Shown piece after piece: positions 52,908 through 64,000 of a DNA stretch of 64,000 nucleotides. The notes beneath the pieces are model-generated. The model had not been told where the DNA came from and ran no database searches. It saw only the letters and a list, made by a program, of their open reading frames with translations. A program made the translations under genes and the position numbers. Position 1 is the first letter of the stretch. Every line of letters starts with the position of its first letter. Origin of the DNA: Pyrenopolyporus hunteri (lineage: Eukaryota; Ascomycota; Sordariomycetes; Xylariales; Hypoxylaceae); assembly GCA_902806595.1 (NCBI GenBank), contig CADCXC010000038.1:620001-684000 (forward strand), given 5' to 3'.

Positions 52908-54795
52908 ATGTCGTGGTCGCCCTCCTACTCGTGGACGGGCGCGCCCGCCACGTTCAACGGCACCGATCCCGAGACCGGTGGAGATTCCAGTATGTAACAA
53001 TCACCAATTAATTACACCCTTACTCAAAAAGGGCGTTGAAAAGCCAGGAAGAGGAAAAATAATCCGAACCAAACCAAACCAAACCAAACTAAACGCCGCA
53101 ACACCATCACAGCTGACATGATCCCTTTCTCTCTCACGCAGGCACCGAGAACTTAAACCGATGGTACCAGTCGGGCGACCAGGCCTTCATCATCGTCTCG
53201 GCATGCATGGTTCTGCTCATGGTCCCCGGCATCGCGTTTCTCTACTCCGGCCTGTCCCGAAGAAAGTCGGCTCTGTCCCTGATCTGGGTCGTCATGATGT
53301 CTTTCAGCGTCGTCATCTTCCAATGGTACTTTTGGGGTTACTCGCTGGCCTTTAGCTCGACGGCTACCAATGGCTTCATCGGCGACCTCCACCACTTCGG
53401 TCTCATGAACACCCTCGCCGTACCTTCGCCCGGCTCTCCGCTCATCCCCGAGTTGCTGTACTCTTTCTACCAGGTGAGTTTTCTTGGTTCCCGAGAGCTA
53501 ATTGCAACCCCCCAGTTTTGTAACGGGAAAATCCGTTGACTAATACCTGCTCTAGATGATGTTCTGCGCCGTAACTGCAGCTCTCGTCATCGGTGCGGTC
53601 GCCGAACGAGGCCGCATGCTCCCCGCCATGGTCTTCGTCTTCTTTTGGGCCACCCTCGTCTACTGCCCCCTCGCCTGTTGGGTCTGGAACGTGAACGGAT
53701 GGGCCTTCAACTACGGCGTCCTCGACTACGCTGGAGGCGGCCCCGTCGAGATCGGTTCCGGGTTGTCCGCGTTGGCCTATTCGTGGGTCCTGGGCCGCCG
53801 TCACGAGAAGATGATGCTCAACTTCCGACCCCATAACGTTTCCCTCGTCACGCTCGGCACGATTTTCCTCTGGTTCGGCTGGCTCGGTTTCAACGGCGGT
53901 TCCGCGTTCGGCGCTAACCTGCGGGCTACCATGGCGTGCTGGAATTCTTGCCTGACTGCTACTTTCGCCGCCATGACTTGGTGTCTGCTTGATTTCCGGC
54001 TCGCGAGGAAGTGGTCCATGGTTGGTTGGTGTTCCGGTGTCATTTCCGGACTTGTCGCGGCTACGCCCGCGTCGGGATTCATTGCTCCTTGGGCGTCTAT
54101 CATCCTGGGTGTCGTTACCGGCGTCTGCTGTAACTTTGGCACAAAAGGTATGCCAAGCTGACAGTAAATCGCATTAAAAGTAAGACTAACGCCTTGAAAT
54201 AGTCAAGTTCCTGGTCCGAATCGACGACTCCCTCGATGTGTTCGCCGAACACGGAATCGGCGGTATCGTCGGTCTCATCTTCAACGCCTTCTTCGGCGCG
54301 AACTACATCATCGGCCTCGACGGTGTTAACAACGGAGTATACCCCGGCGGTTGGATCGACCACCACTACGCGCAGATGTACATCCAGATCGCCTACATCG
54401 TAGCGGCTTGCGGCTACGCCTTCGTCATGTCCGCCATCATCGCCAAGGTCATCGATCTCGTCCCCGGCCTGCACCTGCGCGCGACCGAGGAGGCCGAGCT
54501 CCTGGGCATGGACGACGACCAGCTCGGCGAGTTCGCGTACGACTACGTCGAGGTGCGCCGCGACTTCCTGGCCTGGACTCCCGCCAAGGAAGAGCCTACC
54601 GCCGACGGCCACCGCATCATTCCCCAGCACGGCATCGAGGAGCACCAGCATATGGCCAACACCAACGGCCACATCCTCGGGCGTGAGCAGGAGAAGATGG
54701 GCGCTTCCGCTAGAGCTCCCGCTAAAGAGGAGGCCGCTGAGACGGCGGCCGATGCGGCGACTGAGAAGAGTCGGGAGTATACTCCGTCGCGTTAA
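52908..54795 (+). CDS. meaA: Mep1/MeaA-type ammonium transporter (Amt/Mep/Rh family)
   Basis: Predicted 532-residue plasma-membrane ammonium transporter from four exons: 52908-52989, 53142-53473, 53556-54147 and 54203-54795, with introns of 152, 82 and 55 nt. Eleven hydrophobic helices are expected. Family blocks seen are PGIAFLYSGLSRRKSAL, NGWAFNYGVLDYAGGGPVEI, LGTIFLWFGWLGFNGGS and FAEHGIGGIVGLIFNAFFGA. The pore twin-His motif is Glu/His: the first position is Glu (PVEI) while the second His (EHGIGG) is kept. That Glu is characteristic of Mep1/Mep3-type carriers, whereas Mep2-type sensors keep His. The hydrophilic C-terminal tail has the conserved DLVPGLHLRATEEAELLGMDDDQLGEFAYDYVE region for trimer regulation, then an Ala/Glu-rich end. 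It is tail-to-tail with the ValRS gene. A GATA palindrome upstream suggests nitrogen control. Confidence 0.93.
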
Positions 54796-57700
54796 CGACT
54801 TTATAAACGGCCCTGGAGGGCCTAAAACTATCGAATCGCTATGTTAACACTTTTTGGTATAAAGGGCGCTTGCGCTACTGTTGCTACTACTGCTGCTATA
54901 TAATACCCATTGGCTTTTCTTGTTTCTATTTACCTTTTTCTGTTATTTACTTATTAGTTACATACTATTTTTTTTTCGATCTACTTTGATCGGGGCGTCA
55001 GTCGGTCGAATACAAAAATCCGGGTCGGTGGCAGATTTGGGTTTTTGGCTATTTCTCAAAAGGGGGGTGGCATGGCGTGTTGGCGTGTGGGCGTTGGATA
55101 TCCGATCGGGTAGCTGATTAGGGTGTCGCTCCCGGCTTTTGGGGGGGAAAAGCAGCTTTGTTCTCGAGGGTGCTCTTTTCGGCCGCGCGACCGGCTAGGA
55201 GGTATACAAAGGGGATATCCTCGGCTGGTGGGGACGGCGATGTTGCGTAGCGCTGCGAATGCGTTAGAGGTTACCTACCTACCTAGGTAGGTATATCAAT
55301 ATACGCCTCCTAAGTAGTACATAGTATCCATGGTATATTGTTCCCGCCGACTCGAGTTCGGAATTCAGGTTCATGTAGCATGGTATGTCTGTTTACGTCA
55401 GTAGCAGTTTCGACTCTCCCTGCGCTTAATCGCGTCCATAAAATTCCGCTCATCACGGTGCGTGTCTAGAGCTTACAGGAGACCAGCGAATCATCAGGGG
55501 GGCATAACAAATTCATAGGAACTTCTTTTATATTATCTCTCAGCCGTCACATCTCGTCTGTATACCTAGGTAGGTAGGTATCTAGGTAGGTACCTAGGTA
55601 TCTCTACAAATATTTCATCTTATTTTGTTCGGCACAAAGGTCTCGAAGCAAAGTCTTCGGATCGGCTCAGCTCGGCTTAAACAGAATCCACCAAGATCCG
55701 ACAGGACAGAACAGCTACAATCGATCTATCTATCTATCTATCTACCTAGGTAGGCACCTATCCGACCGACCTACTCCAGCTTCAGATCCTCAAACTGCTT
55801 GATCGTGCCCTCGAAGCCCTTGGCCTCGGACTCGAGGTCGGCGAGCCTCTTCCTGTCGGCGTCCTGCAGCTCGGCGGCGACCTTCTGCCGGTAGCCCGGG
55901 TCGGCGAGGAGCTTCTGCTGCTTGGCGATGGCGGCGCGGGCCTTGTCGAGCTTCCTGGACGCCTTGGCGATCTCGCTGTCCAGGTCGACGCGGCCCTTGA
56001 CGTGCAGGAACACCGCGGCCGCGCTCGACACCGGGAACGCCACGCACCCCGCCGGCCGCGCGTCCGAGCCCGACAGGATCTCGATGCCCGTCACGCCCTT
56101 GCCGCTGAGCGACTTGATCGATTGGGTCTGCTCGACTGCCGTCTGGTGGGCCGTCTCGTCGAAGGTTTGGATGAAGACTTTTGACGTTTTACGTTAGCTC
56201 AGGTTGAAAAATCAGAGACAGATAGATAGATAGATGTGGACGACTTACCCTTGGCCTCTTCCTTCAACGCGTATTCGGACATCAACGACCGAATACCCTT
56301 CGAGCATCCCAGGACGAGCTCGTAAGCGGCCTCGGCCGCGGGGTTATCTAACTCCGGGTCGTACACGGGGTACTTGGCAAGCATGATAGACGGCGTCTCA
56401 TCGCCAGGTCGGCGGGGGAGACGCTGCCATAATTCCTCGGTCAAGAAAGGCATGAAAGGGTGGATCAACTTTAGCGCGGTGTCGAGAGCTGTGTATAGAG
56501 TATCGACGGCGGAGCGCTTCTCGTCTTCCGTGCCGTCTTGGATGAGCGCCTTCGAGTTTTCTATGTACACGTCGCAGAGCTGGTTGTACCAGTACTGGTA
56601 CACCGTCGTCGTCGACCTGTTGAATTCTCGGTTCGCGATAGCCTCGTTTATCTCCTTGGTGGCGTTGTTCATCTTATGTAAGATCCATTTCTCGGCAAGG
56701 GACTCCTTGCCGGTCGGTTTCCCGGTCTTCTGGGGGACGAAGTCCTGGTCTAGCTTGCCGAGCACGTACTTGGTGGCCTGGTAAATCTTGTTGCAGAATT
56801 TCCTGTAGCCGTGCATGACCTTGATATCGAAGTTGATGTCTCCTCCGCCGGTGGTGTAGTTGACCATACAAAACCGAAGCGCGTCAGCTCCGCATTGCGG
56901 TATGCCGTCGGGGAACGCCGTCTTCTGGTACTTCGTAGCCTTCTCGATCTCGCTGGGGTGGAGATTTCCTTGCGCCAGCTTCTCGTGGAGTTTCTCTAAC
57001 GGGATTCCGCTGATCACGTCGAGAGGGTCGATGACGTTACCCAAAGACTTGGACATCTTTCTCCCCTCCGAGTCTCGCACGAGCGAGTGGCAGTAGACCT
57101 CGCGGAACGGGATTTGCCCGACCATCTTGAGACTGAGCATGATCATCCTCGCGATCCAGAAGAACAATATATCCCATCCGGTCTCGAGGACGCTGGTGGG
57201 ATAAAGCGTCTCCAGGTCGTGAGTCTTGTTCGGCCATCCAAGGGTCGAGAAGGGCCATTGTCCGGAAGAGAACCAGGTGTCGAGCACATCCTCGTCACGC
57301 TCTAACGTGAACTTCTTCCCCGGCAGAGCTTTCTCGGCTTTCGCTTGCGCTTCTTCTTCGGTCCGCCCGGAGAACCATAGGCTGTTGTCCGCCGGGTCGC
57401 CCGCCTCGCCCTCGATCTTAGCGAAGTAGACGGGGCATTGGTGGCCCCACCAGAGTTGGCGAGAGAGACACCAATCGTTGATGCCCTCCATCCACCTGTA
57501 GTAACTCTTTTCGGCCGTCTCGGGTTTGATCTTGATCTGGCCTTCTTGCACCACCTTGATCGCCTCGGCAGCTAGATCCTTCATCTTCATCCACCATTGC
57601 GGCTTCATGATGGGCTCGATAACGTCTTTAGACTTCGAGCAGACGGGTACCTTCATCGGGTTGTCCTTCTTATCCACGTACAACCCGCGCTCCTTGAGGT

Positions 57701-60700
57701 GATCTTGGATCGTGTACCTTACGTCGAACCGCTTCTGACCTTTATACGGCCCGGCGTTCTCGTTCATGAGACCGTCGTCCGTCAGAATGTTGATGAATTC
57801 CAGGTTATGTCTCTGGCCCAACGCGAAATCGTTCGGATCGTGGGCCGGGGTGATCTTGACGGCACCGGTACCGAACTCCTTGTCGACGTAGTCGTCGGCC
57901 ACGATCGGCAGTAGCCTACCTTCGATGAAGGGGTGGACGGCGTTCTTGCCGACGAGGTGCTTGTACCGTTCGTCTTGGGGGTGGACGGCGATACCCGTGT
58001 CGCCGAGCATCGTCTCGGGACGCGTCGTAGCAACCTCGATGGTCTCGTTCGTGCCTTCGATGGGGTATTTGAAATGGACGATAATTCCAAACTCGACCTT
58101 CTTGTCGTATCCAGGTACGTCGAGGAGCGTTCGCCCGGCGAGTTCCTTGTTGTCGACCTCTAGGTTGGAGAGGGCCGTGTTGAGCTGGGTACACCAGTTG
58201 ACGAGACGGTTTGCGCGATAGATTATCCCTTCCTCGTGGAGCTTCACGAACGTCTCCGTCACGGCAGCGCTTAGGTTCTTATCCATAGTAAAGGCCTCCC
58301 TGCTCCAATCGGTGGAGCCGCCCATCTTTCGTTGCGCGTTGTTGATTCGTTTGTGGTAATCCTCTTTCCACTCCCAGACGGTCTCTACGAACTTTTTCCT
58401 TCCTAGGTCGTGCCGCGTCTTTCCTTGCCGTCGCCATAACCTAGCCCGTAGTTAGTACATGTGCTGGTAACCGCATGATTAAGGCGTTTGCACGAACATG
58501 TTTTCGACGACGCTCTGGGTGCTGATACCGGCATGGTCACAACCGGGCAACCATAACGTTGTCTTGCCGTGCATACGGTTCCACCTAATCATGACGTCCT
58601 GAAGGGAGTTGCCTAAGGCGTGGCCCATGTGCAGGGCTCCCGTCACGTTCGGAGGCGGTATGACGATGACGAAAGATCCTTCTTTCTTGACCTTGCCGTC
58701 CGGGGCGAATTCGGGCTTGAAGAAACCCGACTTCTCCCACCACTCGTACCAGGCGCTCTCGACAGCGACCGGGTTGTAGGCTTTCAGCTGGGGATCGTCG
58801 AGGGGTCTAAGCCGCTTCTTCTCGCCGAGGGGGGTCTCTTCTACGTAAGGAGGGAGGGGCTCCTCTTCAGCCTTAGGGGCCTTGGCCTTCTTGTCCTTCG
58901 CTTTGGCACCGGCGGCGGCGGGGGCGGCCTGGGCGGCGGCTTTGGCCTTCTTCTGCTCGAACTTGGCGGCCTTCTCGGCCTTCTTCCGTTCGCGCTCCAG
59001 CTCTTTCTCGGTCTTAACCTTGGGTTCGGGGTTGGCCGGGGGCGGGACGGTTCCGGCGTCTTGACCGGAGGCGTGCAGGCCGGCACCGCCCGACTGTCCC
59101 GCAGCTGCTTTCACGGCGTCCTTGACGTCGGGGGCGACAGCGGGCGGGGCGCCGTCGCCGTCCTTGGCTGGGCCCTCGGACGCATCGATGGGGTTACCGC
59201 GGGCGCTGTTCGTAGCCATTGTAGCGCGAGTGAGGTGAAAGGTTGATCTGTACGGCGGCCTGCGCACCCAGAGTGCCCGAAGAAATAGTCTAGACAACTT
59301 GACGGTGTTTGGCGGGTAATCAGGGGGAGAGGGTTCGTGGCATTGGAGTTGGCTTTATGCAGGTCGGCACCCTTCTCGAAAATTTCTTGAGTCACACTAG
59401 AATGAAGAGGGACGAGTCATCGGAGGGGTAAAAGGACCCCTGGGTGGTTTTTTCTTTAGGCGCCGCGGGATAAGGTTATCGATAAGCTATGCTATCGGCG
59501 GGTATCCCCATAAGGTGGGTTGTGTACCTAGGTACTTGGGTACGATATTCTATAAATCATTCAGTCGAATTTCATCTCGTATCCATGACCTAAGCTCCTA
59601 TAGACAAGTCCAAGCGTATAAGAGTATTCGTGATAATTACCTAGGTAGGGGCCGCTATATAATAATTAGCTGTATGTGAAACTATCGATTTCATATATAT
59701 ATATATATATATCAGCCTTATTAAGCCCTTATACAAACAATTCATACCGTATGTCAAACGCCCTCCCAAGCCTTTTTTGAGCATATCCCCAAGACCAAAA
59801 ACACCATAGGTTTTATCCCAACAACTCATTTCTGAGATTCCTTATGTAGGTACCTTGTAGGTAGGTAAGTTAGGTAGACGAATCAACCGCCCTCCGACAC
59901 CTTCGCCGTCCGCCTCACCTCCACGCCGGTCGAGGCCTGGGGATCCCCGGCCGCGATCGCCTCCGGGTTGTTCGTTCCATCAGACACCGTCGGCACATTA
60001 CTGACCTCCACTCCCGTCGACGCCTGCCGTACTTCTTCTCCCTCCTTAGGTACTGTAGCCTGCTTATCCCTATTATCCTCGCCTTGTTGCTGCTTCTTCT
60101 GCTGCTTCTGCTGCTGTTGCTGTTGCTCTTGCTGCCCCCTCTGCCTCTCCCTCGCAATCCACCCCAGAAACAGCGGCACGTCCTTCCATATGACCCCCGG
60201 CGAAGCCACATTCTGCACCCAAGCCGGGAGCACGCCCCCCGCATCGCTCGCCGTCGCCATGAGCCACTCGACGTCCCCGCCGTCCAGCTTGCGGATCCGC
60301 TCGACGCTCGCGTACGTAGCGATCTGCGCGCCCTTCTCCTTCGCGAGCTTGCTCGCCGGCGACTGCTCCCCGAAGTCCGGCACGGGGATACTCACGACGA
60401 CGAACTCGTCGCCGTCCGCGCCCGAACCCGAACCCGAACCCGAACCCAAACCCGAGTCCGGCTCCGAACTCGAGCTTGGATACGCCGACGCGGTCATCTG
60501 CAGCACGGGAAACGTGCGATCGCGGAGCACCGGCCGTCCGATCCGGTGCCTCATCTCGAGCACCGCGAGCCCGAACCCGCCCCACGCGCGCCCGCCCTCT
60601 TCGGCCCGCACGCCGCCGCAGTCCCACCCCAGCGCGCGGTGCGCGTCCAGGCACGCGGGCGTGAACGCGCGCTCCGACTCGGCGTGCTCGTCGCGGAAGC

Positions 60701-63700
60701 AGCGCACGAACTCGCCCCACGCCGCCGTCCCCGGCTCCGGCCTATCCGCGTGCACGCTGCGGCGGCAGCACCACGTCTCGGGCCTGACCCTATCTTCCCT
60801 GCGGGTCCTAGCGCCTGCCGCTCCCTTTCCCTTTCCCTTTCCCTCCCCCTCGCCTTCTCCCTCCTCCCCGTTTCCCCGTCCCCGGATCGGCTCCCCCTCC
60901 CACCTCCCCACATGCTCCAGCAGCGAGGCCGGGACCACGCGTTCGGAGACGCGGACGGCGGCCGCGGAGTCGGGGTGCGTGTGCGTGCCCTTGGGCCTCC
61001 AGAGCTTCGGGTCCGCGACCCCGTCGCTGCGTCGCGGGGCCGCCGAGTCGATGAACGGGACGGCTTCCTGCAGGATGGCGGCGAGGAAGGGCGCGAGAGC
61101 GTCGGGCGACGCGCTGGTGCTGGGGAGTTGCGCGGTGCGCAGGCCCCGGAGGCGGACGAGGGGGCCTATGTCGGGGATTGACATGATGGTTACCTAGGTA
61201 GGTAACGAATTGAAGAATGAGTGTAAAGGTTAGAAATAAGAGGGTAAAAAGGGTAAGGTTTAGAGTTGTCCTATTACGAGGTAGGTACTTAATGGTTGAT
61301 AAAGGTAGGAAAGTCGAGATTCGAGCGCAGATGCAGATGTCTCGACGCGTAGATGTAAAGACAAAGTGATTCGTTCAGGTTGTGAAACTAGTTACGGGGT
61401 TACGGGGTTACGAGGTTTCGAGGTTTCGAGGTTTCGAGGTTCCAAGGGGGTTGATGGAAAAAGGAAAAATTACCCTACATCTTATATACCTAGGTAGGTA
61501 CCTATACCTACCTACCTATGATAAAACCCGTGATATTGAGAATCATTGAGCTCGCACCCCAACATCCAAGGAAACCCCGTCTCCAACACGAATAGCTGTG
61601 GTGTGATACGTGGGCTTCAATTTCAAGCAAGCTGCGTCATCCATACGCAGGGAGGGGGTAACAAGCTTTTCGGTTCCGCGATGCCGCGTCTCAAGTACCG
61701 GCAGCGTCCCTGAAATGGGCCAGTTACGTGCACCTTCAAGTTGCTAATTGCTGCAAGATGATAAGTAGCGGTAGGTATTGTACCTATTGGGGTAACAGCA
61801 GTACCTAGAGATCCTCTAAACTTGAATGGAGTAGGTATAAGGTGGTACAGCTTACCTACCTAGGTACCAACACGTAGATTCCCTTCTGTATTTCATCACG
61901 GAGCTTGAGAGGGCGATAGTGTAGTGATATTTCCTGATTATTACCATTATTCTAGCTATGTGCTTCTACTTTTCATATCGTGCCCTATAGGGGCTGTTTC
62001 TCTCGGATCATGGTCGTCATCCAGTTAAAGGGCTGTATGTACAGAGCTCTAGGTATCTAAAGGGATATTTAACACGCTTCGCTTCCGATTCCAAAGCATC
62101 CTCTTACTCCCGCTTCTCCCAGTAGATGTTCGCCGGCTCGACCGGCCGCGAGAACAGCGAGGCGTAATCCGTGTCGGGAACCTTGCTGCTCCCGTCGACG
62201 TTCCTGAACTTGAACATGCGGACGAGCATGGCCGTGATCGTCTGTAGCTGGACGTTGGCGAACTGTTCGCCGATGCACCGATGTCTTCCGGCACCGAACG
62301 GGAGGTAGGGCGAGTTAGCGCCTTTGCTGACGAGGCCGTATCCGTAGTCTACCTTCTCATCTTCCACGTCGTTGCGCACCACCGTCGGCGCGAGCGGCGA
62401 GTCCTTGCTCCATCGGGTAGGCTCCCACCTGTCCGGGTCGGGGAAGTATGCGGGATCGGTCGCCGACACGCCGGCGGCAGAAAGCAGGGTATGGCTGGTA
62501 GGGATCACGTATTTGGTTCCGGGAACGGGCATCGGCGACTTGACGGCTCGCATGATGGAGTGGATGGGCGCGTGAAGTCGAAGCGTTTCCTTGATGATGG
62601 CCTGGTTCAGGGGAAGTTTGGCGAGATCCTCGTACGTGAGCGGCGGGAGGTCGGCACCGAGAGCTTCGACCTGTTCGCGGTACAGCGCCTCTATGAGGTC
62701 CGGGCGCGAGGCGAGACGCAGCATTATCCAGGAGCTCGTCGAAGAGGAAGAGTGTTGGCCAGCCATGAGCAGCGCGATCAACATGTGCGCGATCTCGTGG
62801 TCGGGAACCGGGGCGCCGTTCTTGTAAGTAGAGTTCATCAGATGCCACATCATGTCCTGCGAATCGCTCTTCCCAGTCGCCCTGCGCTCCTTGATGGTGT
62901 CCATGTAGATCTTGGCGATAGTCCTCTGCGCGTGGTCCCGCCTCTTGTTCCAGGGTAGGGGAGCCCAGTGAAGCATGAAGTTGACCGGCGTGAAACCCAT
63001 ATCTAGGTCGTGGTATAAAGCGGCGAGCGACTCGTCAAACTTGCTTCGGATCTCGCTTCCTTGGAGAGAGTGCGAGGCGGTGAAGATGGTGATCTCGGCC
63101 ATGTTCTTGGGGATGTTGGTCACTCCCGACTTGCCCTTGAAGTCGGGGCATCGTTTGACGTAGCTGGACACCTCGTCGGCGATGATGGGCACGTAGGATT
63201 GGAAAGCCGCCGTGGTGAGGGCGACCTTCATGAACTATTTCAAGGCATCGCGTTAGTTCTAGTCTAGGCCAATTGCGACTGAAAGAGTGTTGGCGGTCGG
63301 TTTTTACCTTCTTCTGCTCCATGAGCTTAGAGTTGGGGCAGTCGTACACGACATCCTTTCCGAAGACGGGGGTAGTCAGGACACCGTAGATATCCTCGGC
63401 GCAGACGTCCTTGATCTTGCCGTTCAGGATAAAGTCGTTGCCGGTGGGGCCAAGGTAGACGGTCGTCTTCTTTCCGAGGAGCACGAAGGTGAAGATATCG
63501 CCGTACTATTCGGCAGCCTGTTAGTACGCTAGCCTGACTCGCGGCGTCCGCCGGCGTAAAAAGGGGGAAACGCACCTTAGCTCGGTTCTCCTTGAAGAAT
63601 CGGGGAGGATCCATGCCATAGGTGATGGTGCTGCCCACCAAGGGGAACCAGTGGAAAACAACCGGGGGCTCATTGGGGTTCCTGAACAAGACTTGCTTCA

Positions 63701-64000
63701 GAACGTTGAGGAAGACGGAGAGGAACAGGACGGCGGCGACGGTAACGCCAACTTGTGAGGGTGTCGAGAGTTGCGACATGTATTGGGACACGGGTCCCCG
63801 AATCTCCTCTAGAAGCCCCATTGCCAAAACTGAGTGCGACTGAACACGCGTCGACTACACTTCCAGCTTATAGACTATGGAATGCGAAGACGAAGTTCGG
63901 ATAGGGAACCATAGGAAGGGAGATTAATAAATATAAAAAAAATCCAAGGCCAAGGTATAGACCCTTTTTGGTAAGATTTGGTAAAAGATGGCAAGAGATT

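Overview
The window reads as nuclear DNA of a filamentous ascomycete (Pezizomycotina), most likely a Sordariomycete-like fungus. Genes are interrupted by short introns, mostly 50-90 nt, with GTRNGT donors, CTRAC-like branch sites and YAG acceptors. The proteins recognised are fungal: a CYP51B-type sterol demethylase, an Izh3-like PAQR protein, Bub2, Crt10, a Mep-type ammonium transporter, a Zn2Cys6 regulator and a DUF3074 protein. I found no tRNA, rRNA, CRISPR, bacterial operon or intact transposon. Exon coordinates below were worked out by hand from splice signals and reading-frame continuity.

Layout. 1-2.9 kb: no gene. 2.9-10.7 kb: THO complex subunit 5 (minus), Izh3-like receptor (plus), a three-exon secreted cysteine-rich GPI-type protein (minus), Bub2 GAP (minus). 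13.5-16.1 kb: a SulP sulfate permease (plus) with a one-base frameshift before its STAS domain. 18.1-23.8 kb: a SWIM zinc-finger protein and an orphan kinase-like protein (both minus). 23.8-30.6 kb: long gene-free stretch with tandem repeats. 30.6-36.5 kb: Zn2Cys6 regulator and TauD-like oxygenase (both plus). 36.5-46.7 kb: about 10 kb with no supported gene. 46.7-63.8 kb: Crt10 (plus), Mep1-type ammonium transporter (plus), valyl-tRNA synthetase (minus), DUF3074 protein (minus) and CYP51B (minus, starting near the right edge).

The genes are mostly unrelated housekeeping or nutrient genes, not an operon-like pathway. The only neighbours that could plausibly work together are the Zn2Cys6 regulator and the TauD-like oxygenase 1.8 kb downstream, and that is inference from adjacency only. 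Gene spacers are studded with short self-complementary runs built from CCTA/TAGG (for example ACCTAGGTAGGTACCT). I saw none of these in the predicted exons.

Most worth a second look: an arginine-rich, presequence-like reading frame with no ATG in front of the ValRS start; the sulfate-permease frameshift; the cysteine-rich surface protein that only appears after splicing; the oxygenase with a splice/frame conflict and an HxE metal motif; and the dispersed CCTAGGTA motif. I did not find convincing evidence of a wholly new multi-gene system.
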